DNA of 64,000 nucleotides from Euryodendron excelsum (lineage: Eukaryota > Streptophyta > Magnoliopsida > Ericales > Pentaphylacaceae): NCBI GenBank assembly GCA_033060915.1, contig CM065392.1, positions 3,841,001 to 3,905,000 on the forward strand. Direction: 5' to 3'. Each line of letters opens with the position of its first letter. Positions within the stretch are counted from its first letter, which is position 1. The translations under genes were made by a program, and so were the position numbers. This document shows positions 21,942 through 34,259 of the stretch, one piece after another. The notes under the pieces were generated by a model. It ran no database searches. It was not told the DNA's origin and saw only the letters and a program-made list of their open reading frames with translations.

Positions 21942-23995
21942 CAACAACCCTAGATGTAGAACGATATGGGAGAAATGCATGAGGGTATATCACAACACTC
22001 AAAACAATGTATCTCTATTTTCAATACAAACAAGATGAGTTTATGAAGACATTGTAACAAGATTCATGAGTGTGTGTGCTAGGATCATACATGGCAGTTT
22101 ACAATGCTTCACTTCACACCGACAACCTTAAAGCCTCAATCCAATCACTCTTCGGACATACACTCAATAAGTAATCGAACACATAGTTTATCTCACTTGG
22201 CTACTCTTAATAAAGGAGTAAGTGTGCAAGTCATGCAGAAGAGCAAACCAAACTAAGAACGACGATATAATGCAATTGCATCAACTTGGCATGACATAAT
22301 GAAATAATGATTTCTGGCATAAATATCAATTAAGCATGATGTGCAAACAATGTCTTATATTCCATCAAGATCTCAATTGAAAATCATGCTTCGAATCATC
22401 AAGGACTTTGTACGAGAAGGCCAAGAGGTATCAAGGTATGGTAAGAAGGAAATGAAAGGTGTGAAAATGCAAAATATGTGTGACTCAAAGCATGTAATAC
22501 TCATTAAAAGACTTTATCCTTTTTCAACTTTCGACTCTTACAATATCAACCTCACCTCTCTTTGAGGTGTTAACTTCCTTCACCTATTGATCATTTTTGT
22601 TTTCCTTTTTTTTTCACTTTCTCATATGCTTTCAATTTCTACACATGTAATACACCCCCTTTTTTCTTCTTTTTTTCTTTCTCCAAAATCAAAAGAACGG
22701 GAACACTTTTCACTTGCCACTAATGATTGTTTTTTTCTTCTTCTCTCTTTTTTTTTTTCATCTCTTTTCCCATGAGATTTAGAATTGCGTTACAAAGAGT
22801 GTGAAGATGTGGTGACAAAGAAAAAGGAAAATATCAATAAAAACTCAGCGGCTCAAAGTGAACAAAGAGGGCCAAAAATCATTTCCAAAGCAAGTATTAT
22901 GTATATAGATCTTGATAGAATGCAAGTGCCAATCAATGTAAATCAATATCAAACAACCAAGCCAAATGCAAATATAATGAAATCATTTGTAAATGCAAGA
23001 AGTCAATAAAAACTCATTCGAGTAAGTGTAAAAATCTCTCCAATGAAGCAATAGGCTATACTCTCACCAGGTAATGATCTCCACTCAATTAGGTCATAGA
23101 TGTAAAGATCAACAATGTACACTACTTAATATGATTCATGCTCAAAATGCAATCATCTCATCATAATGTAATCAAAACCATATCACGTTCATATTGAAAT
23201 CAAAGAATAACAACGCTCATCATATTATGATCATGCCCCATGCTAACCCCTAATCATTCATGAATCCCGAATTGAATCTCATAAGATGTGCTATGGTCCC
23301 TTATGCAAAGAATCAACACATCCACTATGAATAAGAAAGGTCAACCAATAGATCACGAAGGGATGCTAACAATGGGAAGTACATAGTGAGAGAAACCATA
23401 CAATGCCGTCAACCTCTTACCATCATGCAATAGATAAAGATGAAATATCCACTAACTCATATCCGAAAAAGAACCTGTGTATACAAGAGGTCAACATATA
23501 CTGAAAGAAATATATCATATAAACTCAAAACAGGCATGTAATCATATAGAACTGAAATGGGCTACATAAAAAATGCCGTAGAGTTTTAAATATATCGATG
23601 AATAAAATCTATACATGAGATGAAATACTTGAGATGTTATCTAAACTCCACCTTGGCCAAATTCAAAATCATCATCATCATCGTAAAAATCATGCCCTCC
23701 TAAAGATGCAGGGTCAATAGTACCGACAACTAAGTCAGGAAAATCAGGTTCCTTATCCTCCCGAAGTCTAGCCAAAATGTCAGTCAGCATCTGGCTCTGA
23801 CGCGTCTGCTCCTGTCAAATCTCATCCTGAAACCTGGTCTGAGAGGTTTGAAGCTCTGCAATCTGAGTTCCCAAGACTGTCTGTAAAGTAGTGATCTGTG
23901 CTGCATGGGCTATCTCTAGAGTCGCACACCTCTAACCGAGCTCGGTATGGGCTGTCTGAAGACCTATAACAGACTGCTGCATCAACTAAATAGTC
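21942..23995 (-). other. Long 3' non-coding region of the gypsy element
   Basis: About 2 kb with many short frames but no conserved protein. It contains pyrimidine-rich (22560-22770) and A-rich stretches. Athila elements usually have a long non-coding stretch between the last ORF and the 3' LTR. Confidence 0.5.
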
Positions 23996-23999
23996 GCGG

Positions 24000-25010
24000 T
24001 CTGCCTCAATGTGTACACTCTGCTGATCTAACAGCTAAGCAAATGCCTGTAATGCTGGACTAGCCGGGGCCTGCTGCGGCTCAACCTCAGCCTGTGGCTG
24101 CTGTCCTTCTACGGGAATTTGCTGCTACTGCTACTGCTACTGCTGCTGCTGCTAGGCCTGAACAAGAGCCTCAGCCCGTCTCTGAATACCTGCCAACTGA
24201 CCCACAGCCCTGTTCTGAGTAGACAGGGCGATCGGTGCAAGTATAAGAGCTAAAGGAGTGTCATCTGGAACTGCTACTCCAGCACGTGCAATCAACTCAG
24301 TCATCATGCCTACGAAAGGTAATGCCCCCTGTGGCTTCGTTGAAGCCGCCGACTTATAGAAAACTCCAAACATGTAGCGGGGAAGATCGATGGTCCTACC
24401 TATCCCCAGATCATAAAGTAACTTGCCTCTATGCCCACTCACCTCTCCACGACGCCCTAACGGATAGATCGAACCGCAAGTGAAAATGAACATTGGGGTG
24501 TACTTAGGAGCAACGAATTTCTTCTCAATCAGAGAAGAAATCCACTGGATATCAGGTTACCAAATCTCAACGACCATCACCTCATGATCAACCTTACCAT
24601 GCTGGGGCCAACTCAACGTTGGGTCATAAACTCGGGGGAGGCCAAAAAACTCTACAAAAGTGGTTAGGGTGATGGTAGTGGTCTTACCCCTAACTACAAA
24701 CACTATGCGCTCATCCCCAGCAACATCCAAAAGTGCTCAGATGTTGGCCATCAACTCAGCAACCAGCCTAGTCCTATTTGGCCACTGTATTGTGCCAACT
24801 AAAACCAACTGCGAGCGTCAAACATCTCTCTCCACAAATATGGCTCACCCTCAAAGTGCTCGAGAGGCATCGCTCTCTCCTACACTGGACTTCTCCAACT
24901 AAAAATCTGGTCATAACGCTACTGGGCCTTCTCGTCAACAAACCGGGAGGTATAAAAGCGACGGAGGTCTTGTGGACCTTCTTGGTCCGCAGAGCCATCT
25001 ATACTAATGA
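24000..25010 (-). pseudogene. Env-position ORF of the gypsy element (plant 'putative transposon protein' type), broken
   Basis: Read leftwards from ATG near 24998, the protein starts MALRTKKV, shifts frame, then reads RRFYTSRFVDEKAQ, stop, RYDQIF and further on PLEHFEGEPYLW. After a gap, 24493-24152 gives GRTIDLPRYMFGVFYKSA, ALPFVGMMTELIARAGV and NRAVGQ. This pattern is known from ORFs 3' of integrase in plant retroelements and from proteins annotated as putative plant transposon protein. Its function is not established, and calling it envelope-like rests on position only. The C-terminal part is Gln-rich, with CAG codons turned into TAG near 24128-24146. A palindrome cluster lies directly upstream. 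Confidence 0.65.
24120..24153 (-). repeat. CAG/TAG trinucleotide tract (poly-Gln with stops)
   Basis: On the minus strand, CAG units with three TAG units among them. This is what C-to-T change at CHG-methylated cytosines in a poly-Gln stretch would give. Confidence 0.75.
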
Positions 25011-25261
25011 ACTAGCTAAACTACTAAACTAGAAAGAAACTAAACTAAAAAGAAAACAAGAAAATGAAAAAGAAAGGCTCAAGGAATACCTAAAGGTGGA
25101 CTGAAGATGGGCACGCCCAAGTAGGACTATGGCTGGAATCTGGCAATGCTCCGCTGCACTCTTAAAACACTCCCTCACTCACCCTTACTGAGTCAGCTCT
25201 GAGTCGACTTAGTTTAGAAACGAATCACAATTTGAAATGAGGGTTTACATAGAAAAACCGG

Positions 25262-25460
25262 GGCACCGTACATACAGTGGATAAGTGCGTATGTACGGTG
25301 TCGGAGTGTCAGCATACGCACGCTTAGGCGATCGGGACTGTACGTACGGTCAAGAATCTAAACCATCAACCAATAAACAAATGCCACATCAGTGTACGCA
25401 CGGTAGCCAAACTGTACATACGCTTCCACCACCGTACGTACGGTTGGCTAACCATACGTA
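25262..25460 (-). promoter_or_regulatory. Internal cluster of CGTACG-type palindromes upstream of the env-position ORF
   Basis: About eight copies of CCGTACGTACGG or close variants (ACCGTACATACAGT, CTGTACGTACGG, ACCGTACGTACGGTT) in 200 bp. The same motif clusters in both LTRs of this element (about 19690-19855 and 33655-33835). It lies about 260 bp 5' of the downstream ORF in element orientation. A role as a second promoter or regulatory module is inference. Confidence 0.5.
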
Positions 25461-25811
25461 CACTAAAGAATGGAAAACACACAGCTCACAGAATTGATCT
25501 ACTCTACACGAAAATGAAAAAACTTGGGCCCAAAACAGCAAGAACAGGGGAGAATGCTCTACAATCGACCCTCACCCCCCACCTAGAACAATGCATTGTC
25601 CTTAATGTATCACAAGAAGCAACAAAAGGAAGAAACAAGGTAACACGAGAGTGATTAAGTAACCCCCCATTTCATTAAACAAGGAAACTGAACAATACAA
25701 CGCCAAAGATGGCTTGAACAACAAGGAAACGAGAAACAAAGGACCCCTACAAAAGAAGTCCGAAACAAGCCAACCTATGTCGCTAACTATCACCCAGTAG
25801 GTCACTCGAGT

Positions 25812-26144
25812 TTATTTCTTAGAAGTGTTAGAATCGGAAGACGCGGCAGCACCCTTCTTGGTTGATCCGGAAGATGAAGGAGATGACTCGTCAAGGAGAC
25901 GAGAGGCCACCAAGCAAGCTACAGTGACAGTGTCATTCGCAGGAAGCTGAGACAAGGAAGTGCAAGTGTAAGCCTGCAAGAATGTGGCATAGTCTGGATC
26001 CTCCAACTCATTAGAACTCGGGGCTCGGGAAACACTCTCGTTTACCTTAGAAGTCTCCTTGGATGCCATGGAAGGAAAGGAATGCCAAAAAGAAAACCAA
26101 TGCAACAATGTGGCAATGTAGGGAGAGAAGTGAAGCATAAACAC
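25812..26144 (-). pseudogene. Small ORF between integrase and the env-position ORF
   Basis: 110 residues; from an internal ATG it reads MASKETSKVNESVSR, with a Ser/Lys-rich tail. No recognised domain. It could be the degraded start of the downstream ORF or unrelated. Confidence 0.35.
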
Positions 26145-26546
26145 TATAGCCGAGAGCCCCCTCTTAAAAACTTAAGGTATCACATGCAAAAAGATCAATT
26201 GAGTGATATGAAAGTACCAATTGGTTGGGATTCCCTGCACAAAATCAAGAGCATGTGACTCTACACGAATCAATTGAATGGGCCCACAAAAACAAACTAG
26301 CTACTCCTAACTAAACCCCAAAAAATGGGAAAAAAAACTAACTACAAGAGCAACCTCACTCAAAGGCTAAACTAGAATACTATAAACAGTGAAAATCTAC
26401 TCCTAGCTAAATGTAACCAAACTAAACTAAGAATGAAAGAAAAGAGAACAAAATCAATCCTACACAAAAAAAAACTAAGAAAGAAAGAAAGAAGAAAACT
26501 AACCTAAACTATTCATATTCCTAAAAGACTAGAGCATAGGCTATCA

Positions 26547-27971
26547 TTAATCAAAAGAGGGTGGATCAATAAGATCCACACAGTCTAAGTCTAAGTCATG
26601 CTGAAAAGTCTTAAAATATGGCTTCAACCTTTGGCCATTCACCTTGAAAGCCGACCCATTAGTGAGGTTCTTCACTTCTATACCATCATAGGGAAAAATA
26701 TTGGTAACAATGTAAAGGCTCATCCACTTACTCCGTAACTTGCCCGAAAACAAATGAAGGCACGAATCATAAAGCAAAACTTTTTGACTAGTCTTAAAGG
26801 ATTTGCAAAGAATGTGTTGGTCATGAAATTTCATCATACGGGCCTTAACAATTTTAGCATTTTCAAATGCATCATCACCGAGTTCATCAAATTCATTCAA
26901 TTGAAGTTTACGGTGGGCTCCCGCAGCATCAAAGTCCTCATTACATTGCTAGATGGCCTAATAAGCTGTATGTTCAATTTCCACTGGGAGGTGGCAAGCC
27001 TTTCCATAAACAAGCCTATATGGTAATGCACCAAGCATGGTCCTGTAACCCGTGCGGTAAGCCCACAATGCGTCGGTTAACCTAAGGGACCAATCCTTTC
27101 TATTAAGGTTGATGGTTTTCTCAAGGATTCTCTTGATCTCCCTATTAGCTAACTCGACTTGCTCTTGGGTTTGAGGATGGTAAGGTGGGCCAACCTTATG
27201 GACCACACCATACTTCTTTAGCAAGAATGCAAAGGGTTTATTACAAAAGTGTGACCCACCATCACTAATGATGGCTCGAGGCATGCCATATCTTGAAAAG
27301 ATGTTTTCCTTCAAAAAGTAGACCACCACTTGGTGGTCATTGTTCCGAGAGGCAATGGCCTCCACCCATTTTGAAACATAGTCCACCGCCACTAAGATAT
27401 AAAGGTAGCCAAAAAAGTTAGTAAAGGGTCCCATGAAGTCAATTCCCTAACAATCAAATATTTCTAAGATGGTAATAGGCTGAAGAGGCATCATGTGACG
27501 CTTAGTAAGAGTTCATAAGCATTGGCACCTATCACATGCAAGACAAAATGCATGAACATCCTTAAACATGGTTAGCCAATAAAGGCCACATTGAAAAATC
27601 TTAACGGAGGTCTTTTTAGTGGAAAAGTGTGCTCCACAAGCTTGGGAGTGGCAAAACTCCATGACTTGTTGGAACTCATGATTGGGCACACAACACCGGA
27701 TAATTTGATCCGGGCAATACCTAAAGAGGTGAGGATCATCCCAAGAAAAATAACGTACATTTCGATAGAACTTGCATTTATCAATGGATGACCAATTGGA
27801 TGGAACCTCACTGGTCACAAGATAGTTTGCAATATCGGCAAACCAAGGGGGAGGAACATTCTCCAAAGCATGCACATGCAAGATTTGCTCATCCGAGAAA
27901 TGTTCATTGATTAGGGTGGAGTCGGTGGCTTTTCCATCAAGTGGGAGCCGGCACAAATGATCAACTACCAC
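26547..27971 (-). pseudogene. Integrase of the gypsy element (broken)
   Basis: In element order: an H2C2 zinc-binding segment (27971-27513, with H...HSQACGAHFS...CLACDRCQ); the catalytic core (27434-26958), in which the DDE residues are visible in [18 protein letters not shown] and [14 protein letters not shown]; then a C-terminal block (26900-26547) with KVLLYDSCLHLF and FKVNGQRLKPYFKT, the usual Athila-type ending. Stops separate the three parts, for example between 27434 and 27513, so no full protein is made. Confidence 0.85.
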
Positions 27972-27994
27972 ATTTTTTACCCCTTTTTATCTCG

Positions 27995-28405
27995 CATTTC
28001 AATGTGGAATTCTTGAAATAATAAGATCTACCGAATGAGGTAGGGTTTTGCATCGAGTTTGGTGAGAAGATACTTAAGGGCCGCATGGTCGGTGTAAATG
28101 ATAACTAGTGACCCTATCAAGTAAAAACGAAATTTATCCAATGCAAAAACTACCACGAGAAGTTCCTTTTCAATTGTGGTGTAATTGATTTAGGCATCAT
28201 TGAGGGTTTTAGAAGCATAAAATATGATATGAGGCTTCTTGTCAATTATTTGTCCCAAAACCGCCCCCACGACGTAGTTACTAGCATCGCACTTAAACTC
28301 AAAGGGGTGAGACCAATCGGGAGCACATAAGATTGGGGCGGATGTCAATGACCCTTTTAAAATATCAAAGGCTTGTTGACACGTTGGTGTCCACTCAAAT
28401 GACAC
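27995..28405 (-). pseudogene. RNase H domain of the gypsy element (broken)
   Basis: Starts WTPTCQQAFDILKGSLTSAP, with the first acidic residue in FKCDASNYVVGAVLGQ, then IIFYASKTLNDA and a stop. The frame beyond can be followed only with shifts to about 27995 (for example YHLVIYTDHAALKYL-like sequence at 28060-28100). Confidence 0.75.
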
Positions 28406-28495
28406 GTCAGGAGATAAAAGTTGATATATTGGCCTAGCAATTGCACTAAATCCTTCAATAAAATACCGGTAGAAACCGGCATGCCTAAGGAATGA

Positions 28496-29243
28496 TCATA
28501 CATTTTTCACACAAGTGGGAGGAGGAAGATATTGGATTAATTCAATTTTAGCCTTGTCGACCTCTATCTCCTTATAAGACACGATGTGACCTAACACAAT
28601 TTCACTAGTAACCATGAAATGATATTTCTCCCAATTAATGACGAGGTTACTCTCCTCACATCGCTCCAACACCTTTCCTAGATTCTTGAGACATCCCTCA
28701 AAGGTGTCTCCATACATCGAGAAATCATCCATGAATACTTTTACAATATGCTCTATCATGTCACTAAAGATGCACATCATGCATATTTGAAATATGGCCG
28801 GTGCATTGAAATATTGCCGGTGCATTGCACAGTCCAAAGGGCATGTGACAATATGCATAAGTACCAAATGAACATATAAAGGTAGTCATGGATTGATCCT
28901 CTAATACAATCTCAATTTGGTTGTAACCGGAATAGCCATCAAAAAAGTAATAGAAAGCTTTTTCGAATACTCTCTCTAGAACTTGGTCAAGAAATGGCAA
29001 GAGAAAGTGGTCCTTTCGGGTCACGACATTGAGACGATGGTAATCGATACACATTCGCCATCTGGTTTGGATACGACTGAGGACCAATTCATTCTTATCA
29101 TTTCTGACTACCGTGACACCCAATTTCTGAGGTATCACTTGGGTAAAACTTACCCACTTAGTGTCAAAAATGGAGAAGATAATACCCACTTCAAAAAATT
29201 TCAACACCTCACTCTTTACCACTTCCTTCATGTTATGATTCAA
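28496..29243 (-). pseudogene. Reverse transcriptase of the gypsy element, frameshifted by a 19-bp duplication
   Basis: The N-terminal half (29243-28764) includes RWRMCIDYHRLN, FDGYSGYNQI and MPFGLCNAPAIFQ. The C-terminal half (to 28496) repeats NAPAIFQ and contains KVFMDDFSMYG, in which MDD is the catalytic YxDD-type box. NAPAIFQ appears in both frames because about 19 bp (around GGCCGGTGCATTG, 28795-28833) is tandemly duplicated and shifts the frame. The RT-to-RNase H order is normal. Confidence 0.85.
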
Positions 29244-29246
29244 TTT

Positions 29247-30350
29247 CTATTGCATTTGATGCACGGGTTTAGCCCCTTCTTCTAAGAAGATGCGATGGGT
29301 GCATAGAAGAGGACTAATACCATGGAGATCAGTGATGGTCCACTTTATAGCTTTCCTATGATGTTTAAGCAAGGCTATCAAGCCTTCCTCTTGGCTCAAA
29401 TATAGGGTGGAAGAAATGACAACGGGATAGGATTCACCATCACCCAAAAATGCATACTTCAAAATGGTCAGTAATGGTTTCCTCTCGAGAATGGGAGGCT
29501 TTACCTCTGATAGAATTGGCTTTATATCACTAGGTTGGAAAGGTTCAAAAGAAGGGATCCATTGACCCACATGCATACATTGGGCATTCTCATGACCTAG
29601 GGAAGAAACTTCTCCTAAAGCCTCAAAGAACTCATTCTCAAAGTAGTCTTGCACTATTGTCTAAATGATGTCGATCTCCCAGATATCCTTGCACTCACCC
29701 CGTTGTTTGGCAACCGAAAATATATTCAATTCAAAAGTGGGGTTGCCAAACAAAAGCCTCACTAACCCATTCCTGTAATGGATAATAGCATTGGAAGTAG
29801 CTAGGAAAGGTCGCCCTAGAATGACGGGAATTTAGTTGTGTGCTATACAATTATCCACAGGTTGAATGTCCAATACTATGAAATTAATAGGGAAATAGAA
29901 GTTATCAATTTGGATGAGCATATCCTCAATGATACCCCTAGGAACCTTTATAGATTGATCCACTAGTTATAAAGTCACATGGGTAGGTTACAGTTCTCCT
30001 AAACCAAGCTCCTTATATACCGAAAATGGGAGAAGATTAACACTAGACCCTAAATTCAATAAGGCTCGATCTATCCTAGTGTTCCTAATGGTGCAAGAGA
30101 TGGTAGGACATCTGGGGTCCTTGAATTTTGGAATGGTTTTGCATTGCAAGATTCCACTTTGATTCTCATTCATCATAACTGTCTCATTGACATGTAACTT
30201 TCTCTTGAAAGTACATAAGTCCTTTAAGAACTTGGCATATGATGGAATTTGCTTAATGGCATCAAGAATAGGGATGTTGACCTTAACTTGGTTGAGCACT
30301 TCATAAATTTTGGCATTTAAAAGTTCATTCTTTGATTTGGTTAACCTTTA
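29247..30350 (-). pseudogene. Protease region and linker of the gypsy element
   Basis: Around 30010-30100 the frame reads RALLNLGSSVNLLPFSVY, matching the retropepsin motif of Athila elements (DLGASINLMP type). The catalytic Asp is Asn here, so the protease would be dead even if read through. The part 29654-29247 is the protease-RT linker, with EGLIALLKHHRKAIKWTITD. Confidence 0.75.
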
Positions 30351-32200
30351 AGGAAAAGGTGCATGCTTCAAGATATCATTTCTCTTTTCCCTAGTGTTCT
30401 CACTCAAAGTGTCAAAAGGAGTAACAACAGACTCCTTTTTCGCTTGATACCTATCACTCTCTCCCTCCTCTCTTGATTTTTCCTCTTTCTCAACCTCCTT
30501 TTCTTTTCCTTTCCCCTTTTGATCAACACATGGTTTAGAAGCTACATCCTTTGAAGAAATGATTTTATTAATGACTTTACCGCTTCTAAGAATGGTGATG
30601 GCTTGTACCTGTTCATGACTTATTTGAGGATCCAAGCCACCGTTGCTGATGCATACTTACGTAACCACCAGATTGGGTTGAGGTTGAGTTGGGAATCTCC
30701 CCAAGACATTTTGAGTCAAAGCTTGTGTCAATGTAGACATTTGCTTTTGTACATCCTTAAGCATCACCCTTGCGTTAACCCCTCCCATGTCATTGGATAG
30801 TTGATAAAAATTATCTTCCGTAGGCTTCCTATGAGGAGGTTGATACGCTTTGGGTTGATTTGAAAGTTGTACCATGGGTTGAGGTTGGTAAGTTTGAGGT
30901 TGAGGTGCTTGGAATGGAGGAAGAGGTATGGAATAGTGTTGAGGGTTTTGATACCCTCTTTGGTAAGGTTGGGAGTTTGAACTCCCCTCATTCCGCCACC
31001 TAAAACTAGGGTGATCCTATCATCCCAGATTGTATGTGTTGAAGTAAGGGATGCCCCCTCCCCTTTGGAATTAGCCAATTGCATTGACTTGGCCATATAA
31101 AGCTTCTTTCACCCCTGGAATGATTGGGCATGAAGATGTGTCATGGTCGGTGGTGTCACACACTATGCAACAAGTCTTTTTTCTTACCTCACTCTCGACT
31201 GCTAACGCCTTTCTCCCTTGTCAAGCCTCTAGTTTCTTGGCTAAAGTGGCCACTCTCGCATTAACATCATTAACCTCTTTTAATTGCTATCACCCTACCC
31301 CTTGTTGATTGGAACAACCCTTGAGATTTTGAGTCCCGATAAGTGTCCAATCCCTAGCCTTATTTGCTAAGATGTCAAAGTATTCATAGGCTTCATGCGT
31401 TTGTTTATCAAAAAAAGTCACAGCACACATTGACTCAATCAAGTGCTTAAGTTGAGGGGTTAGAGATGAGTAAAAGATATTGATAATATGCCAATTAGCG
31501 AAACCATGATGAGGGCGTGTATTCTAGAGGTCCTTAAACCTCTCCCAACATTGAAAGAACGTTTCCCCCATCGTAGGAGAAAATGGAAAATTTTGCCTTC
31601 GGATGCTTTCCGTTCAATTCTCGGGAAAGAACTTCTTTAAAAAACTCTCCTTGGAGTATGGTCCTTGAATGAATAGGCATAGGTCTTAAAGAATTAACAA
31701 GGAAACCTCTTTCGCTCAAGAATTATCCATGATAAGTGAGCACACATCCTCAAATTCCTTAATAAAATTGTAGGGTTGTTCGGAATCCATGTCATGGAAT
31801 TAAGGAAGCATTTGCATGCTTCCCGGCCGAATGTTAAGCGAAGTGTAATGTGGCAGAAATATTATACATGAAGTTGGTGCTTAACGTGGAGGATACAAGT
31901 AGTCCCGTAAGGTTCTTTGATAGGGAGCCGCCATGTCGCCATGGTGGCTCCCTCTTTCCATATCATCATCGCCTCCTATATTAGGATCTACCCTCGATGG
32001 AATGGATTGAAGATTAGGGTGGAGTTGTGGATTAGGTGCATTCGGTGCGGCGTTAAGATTCAGAGGGAAGACTTTAGGTAAACCTTGACCATTCATGTTT
32101 TCCATTGAAAGAAATCCTAGGTCCACAACTAATAGAAGTCCTGGTGTGAGTGATGATGAACTACTCGCACTCTCAAGCCTCACAAGTCAGTTATGAATGT
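30351..32200 (-). pseudogene. Gag of the gypsy element (broken)
   Basis: The N-terminal block 32183-31881 ends RTLRDYLYPPR. The middle parts are broken by stops. A CCHC zinc knuckle, CIVCDTTDHDTSSC (CX2CX4HX4C), is intact in one frame at 31128-31169. The C-terminal part is rich in Pro/Gln, then in Lys/Glu (30635-30348). It can be followed only across several frames. Confidence 0.78.
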
Positions 32201-32690
32201 CCCTAATGAAATATAGCATGCGAAGATGAATGCAACAAATAATAGATTATCTAGGTCATACAGCACATCATACATAAACATGCATTGTTGAACAACGACT
32301 TTTTCTCTTGTTCTCCAACCGATCGTCCAATCTCCTTATGGAAAGTAATATCACCGATTTGCAAATTAAGCACACTATCTTATTTCCACTAAATGTCTCC
32401 TCATAAGGAGTCCTAGCAAAATTCAATGCAACTAAACGTAAGTCAAACAAAATAAACTAAGCAAAGAAAAACCAAAAATCTAAGCACAATAAGGGAGAAA
32501 GAGATTATCAAGGCCCGAAACCGTAAATGCTTCTGTCGAGGGTGAGTGATCAAATCCCACCCGTTTGCAATTTTGCTATTTTGCTTAGTTTTCTTTTTCT
32601 CCTTTATTTGTTATTTTTATTTTTTTTATATGCAATTCGCCAAGTGCTTCTCCAATCCACAGCTTGTTGGTGTTCGCCTTATGCTTTTGA
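32201..32690 (-). other. 5' leader of the gypsy element
   Basis: Non-coding sequence between primer-binding site and gag. Confidence 0.5.
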
Positions 32691-32708
32691 TCCCCGGCAA
32701 CGGTGCCA
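32691..32708 (-). other. Primer-binding site of the gypsy element (tRNA-Asp type)
   Basis: Minus-strand TGGCACCGTTGCCGGGGA, one base from the Athila consensus, five bases from the LTR edge at 32714. Confidence 0.88.
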
Positions 32709-32713
32709 AAACT

Positions 32714-34007
32714 TGAATCGCTTCCAAAGATGATAAAATTGAGCCTCTTACAAGAGCATGGGCATGCGATATAAATCCGGCAAGTACCGGAGTCAATTTC
32801 CACGAGGATCAAGCCCAATATAGGCATCATATAGGGCAAAATAACCAACAAATTAAATTGAATTAGAAAGTCACTTAGCAAATTGAAACTATCTAAAAAT
32901 GAAACTGAAAATATGTTTGTAGTGAATGTTTTGCTTGCAAATTGAATTAACTAAACTATATACAAAAAACAATACTATATAAATTTGAAATCGGTTGTTA
33001 GAAGACTTAAATGCAATTAAAGTGACTTAAATGCAATTGATCTAATCTACCAATTCTCTATAAATGTCTGAATGGAGGATTTGATAACTCAAATCAAGGA
33101 AACACTCCGTGGATTCTTGATTCGAAATATTTAGACCATAAAAATGAGAGTTCATACTCAATTGGATGTGAATTTGTGTTCAATGTTAAGAATCATAAAA
33201 GCAAATCATCAATTGTGCAATATCTATACCAATTTAAGGGTTGTGCATAGAGATTACCAATAGTGATTACGAATCTAGGTTTTCTATAGATTTACAACAC
33301 AATTGAGATGAATATGAAGAAATTATAAGATAATTCATTGAAGTTTATATACCTCCATTGAAGACATTGAAGATCCTTAGTAGATATTCACAATTGCATC
33401 CAATGATGAGTTTAGCTACTTGATTCAATGATAGAAAGCATGAAGAAACGGAGATCTTGCATTAATTGGAGAAGAAATTGATGTTTGCTTACAAGGAAAA
33501 TGGGAGAAAATGGAGGAAAATGCAAAAGAAACTTTCTCTCTCTCTCTAGAATTCGTACTAACTGCAAATCTAATGTAAAATGGTGATAGATACAAAAAAG
33601 TCTCGTCATTTTTCGGAGATATAGCAGTGAAAATCACACAGGGAATGCCAGTATCGTACGTACAATACTATTCATCGTATGTACGATGAACATACTGTAC
33701 ATACGGTTAGCCTTACGTTAATCCAGGCTTTCTGAAATTGGGGAATTAGCTACAGACGTACATACGATAGAACTTACCATACGTACGGGGAGACTACCGT
33801 ACTTACAGTGACTCGAACCATATGTACAGTCCAGGCACTTTTCAGCTCCTTTTGCTCTAAATCCACCATTTCTTGACTCCAAACCTGTAAAATACCCATA
33901 AACACTTATTAGAATAATCATTATACTAAAATAAGGCATATATATAACCTAATTGGACTAACAATAGCTATTTAGGGACTTTAGATTACACTTTTAGAGT
34001 GTAATCA
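32714..34007 (-). repeat. 5' LTR of the full-length gypsy element
   Basis: 1294 bp. It would drive transcription of the element to the left. The fold-back terminus is at 33985-34007 and the CGTACG palindrome cluster at about 33655-33835. Confidence 0.93.
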
Positions 34008-34259
34008 ATAAACTCAAAGATAGCTATTTCCAAAATTGAAGTGCATTGAGAATATATTTCTTTTAAGAGGGAGTCTCAATGTTGGTAGAATTAATGGTTA
34101 CGAAAGATATAAAAAGCACCACCAATATTGAATTGGGGAGCTAACCATAGGTCAATCCAGCATATGATAATCATTATAATCAAAAAAAGGTACATAAAAA
34201 TATGTGATTACATATGTGGAGAAACACCATCAATGTCATCAAGTGTACTCAAGTAACAC

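Larger units (their letters stand above)
18740..34007 (-). mobile_element. Full-length Athila-type Ty3/gypsy LTR retrotransposon, 15,268 bp, with nested insertion
   Basis: Related LTRs lie at 18740-20024 and 32714-34007. Both begin TGAAT and end TAATCA on the plus strand. The flanks are perfect 5-bp duplications, ATAAA at 18735-18739 and 34008-34012. A tRNA-Asp-type primer site lies next to the right LTR and a purine-rich tract next to the left one, so the element points to the minus strand. Protein order is gag, protease, reverse transcriptase, RNase H, integrase, then an extra ORF in the env position, which defines Athila-like elements. All ORFs carry stops or frameshifts, so it cannot move by itself. 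LTR differences are mostly transitions and small indels, so the insertion is not recent. Confidence 0.93.

Noticed and set aside
24152..24998. Reading the env-position ORF as a true viral envelope gene
   Set aside because: No signal peptide, transmembrane segment or fusion motif can be shown; only position supports the label.
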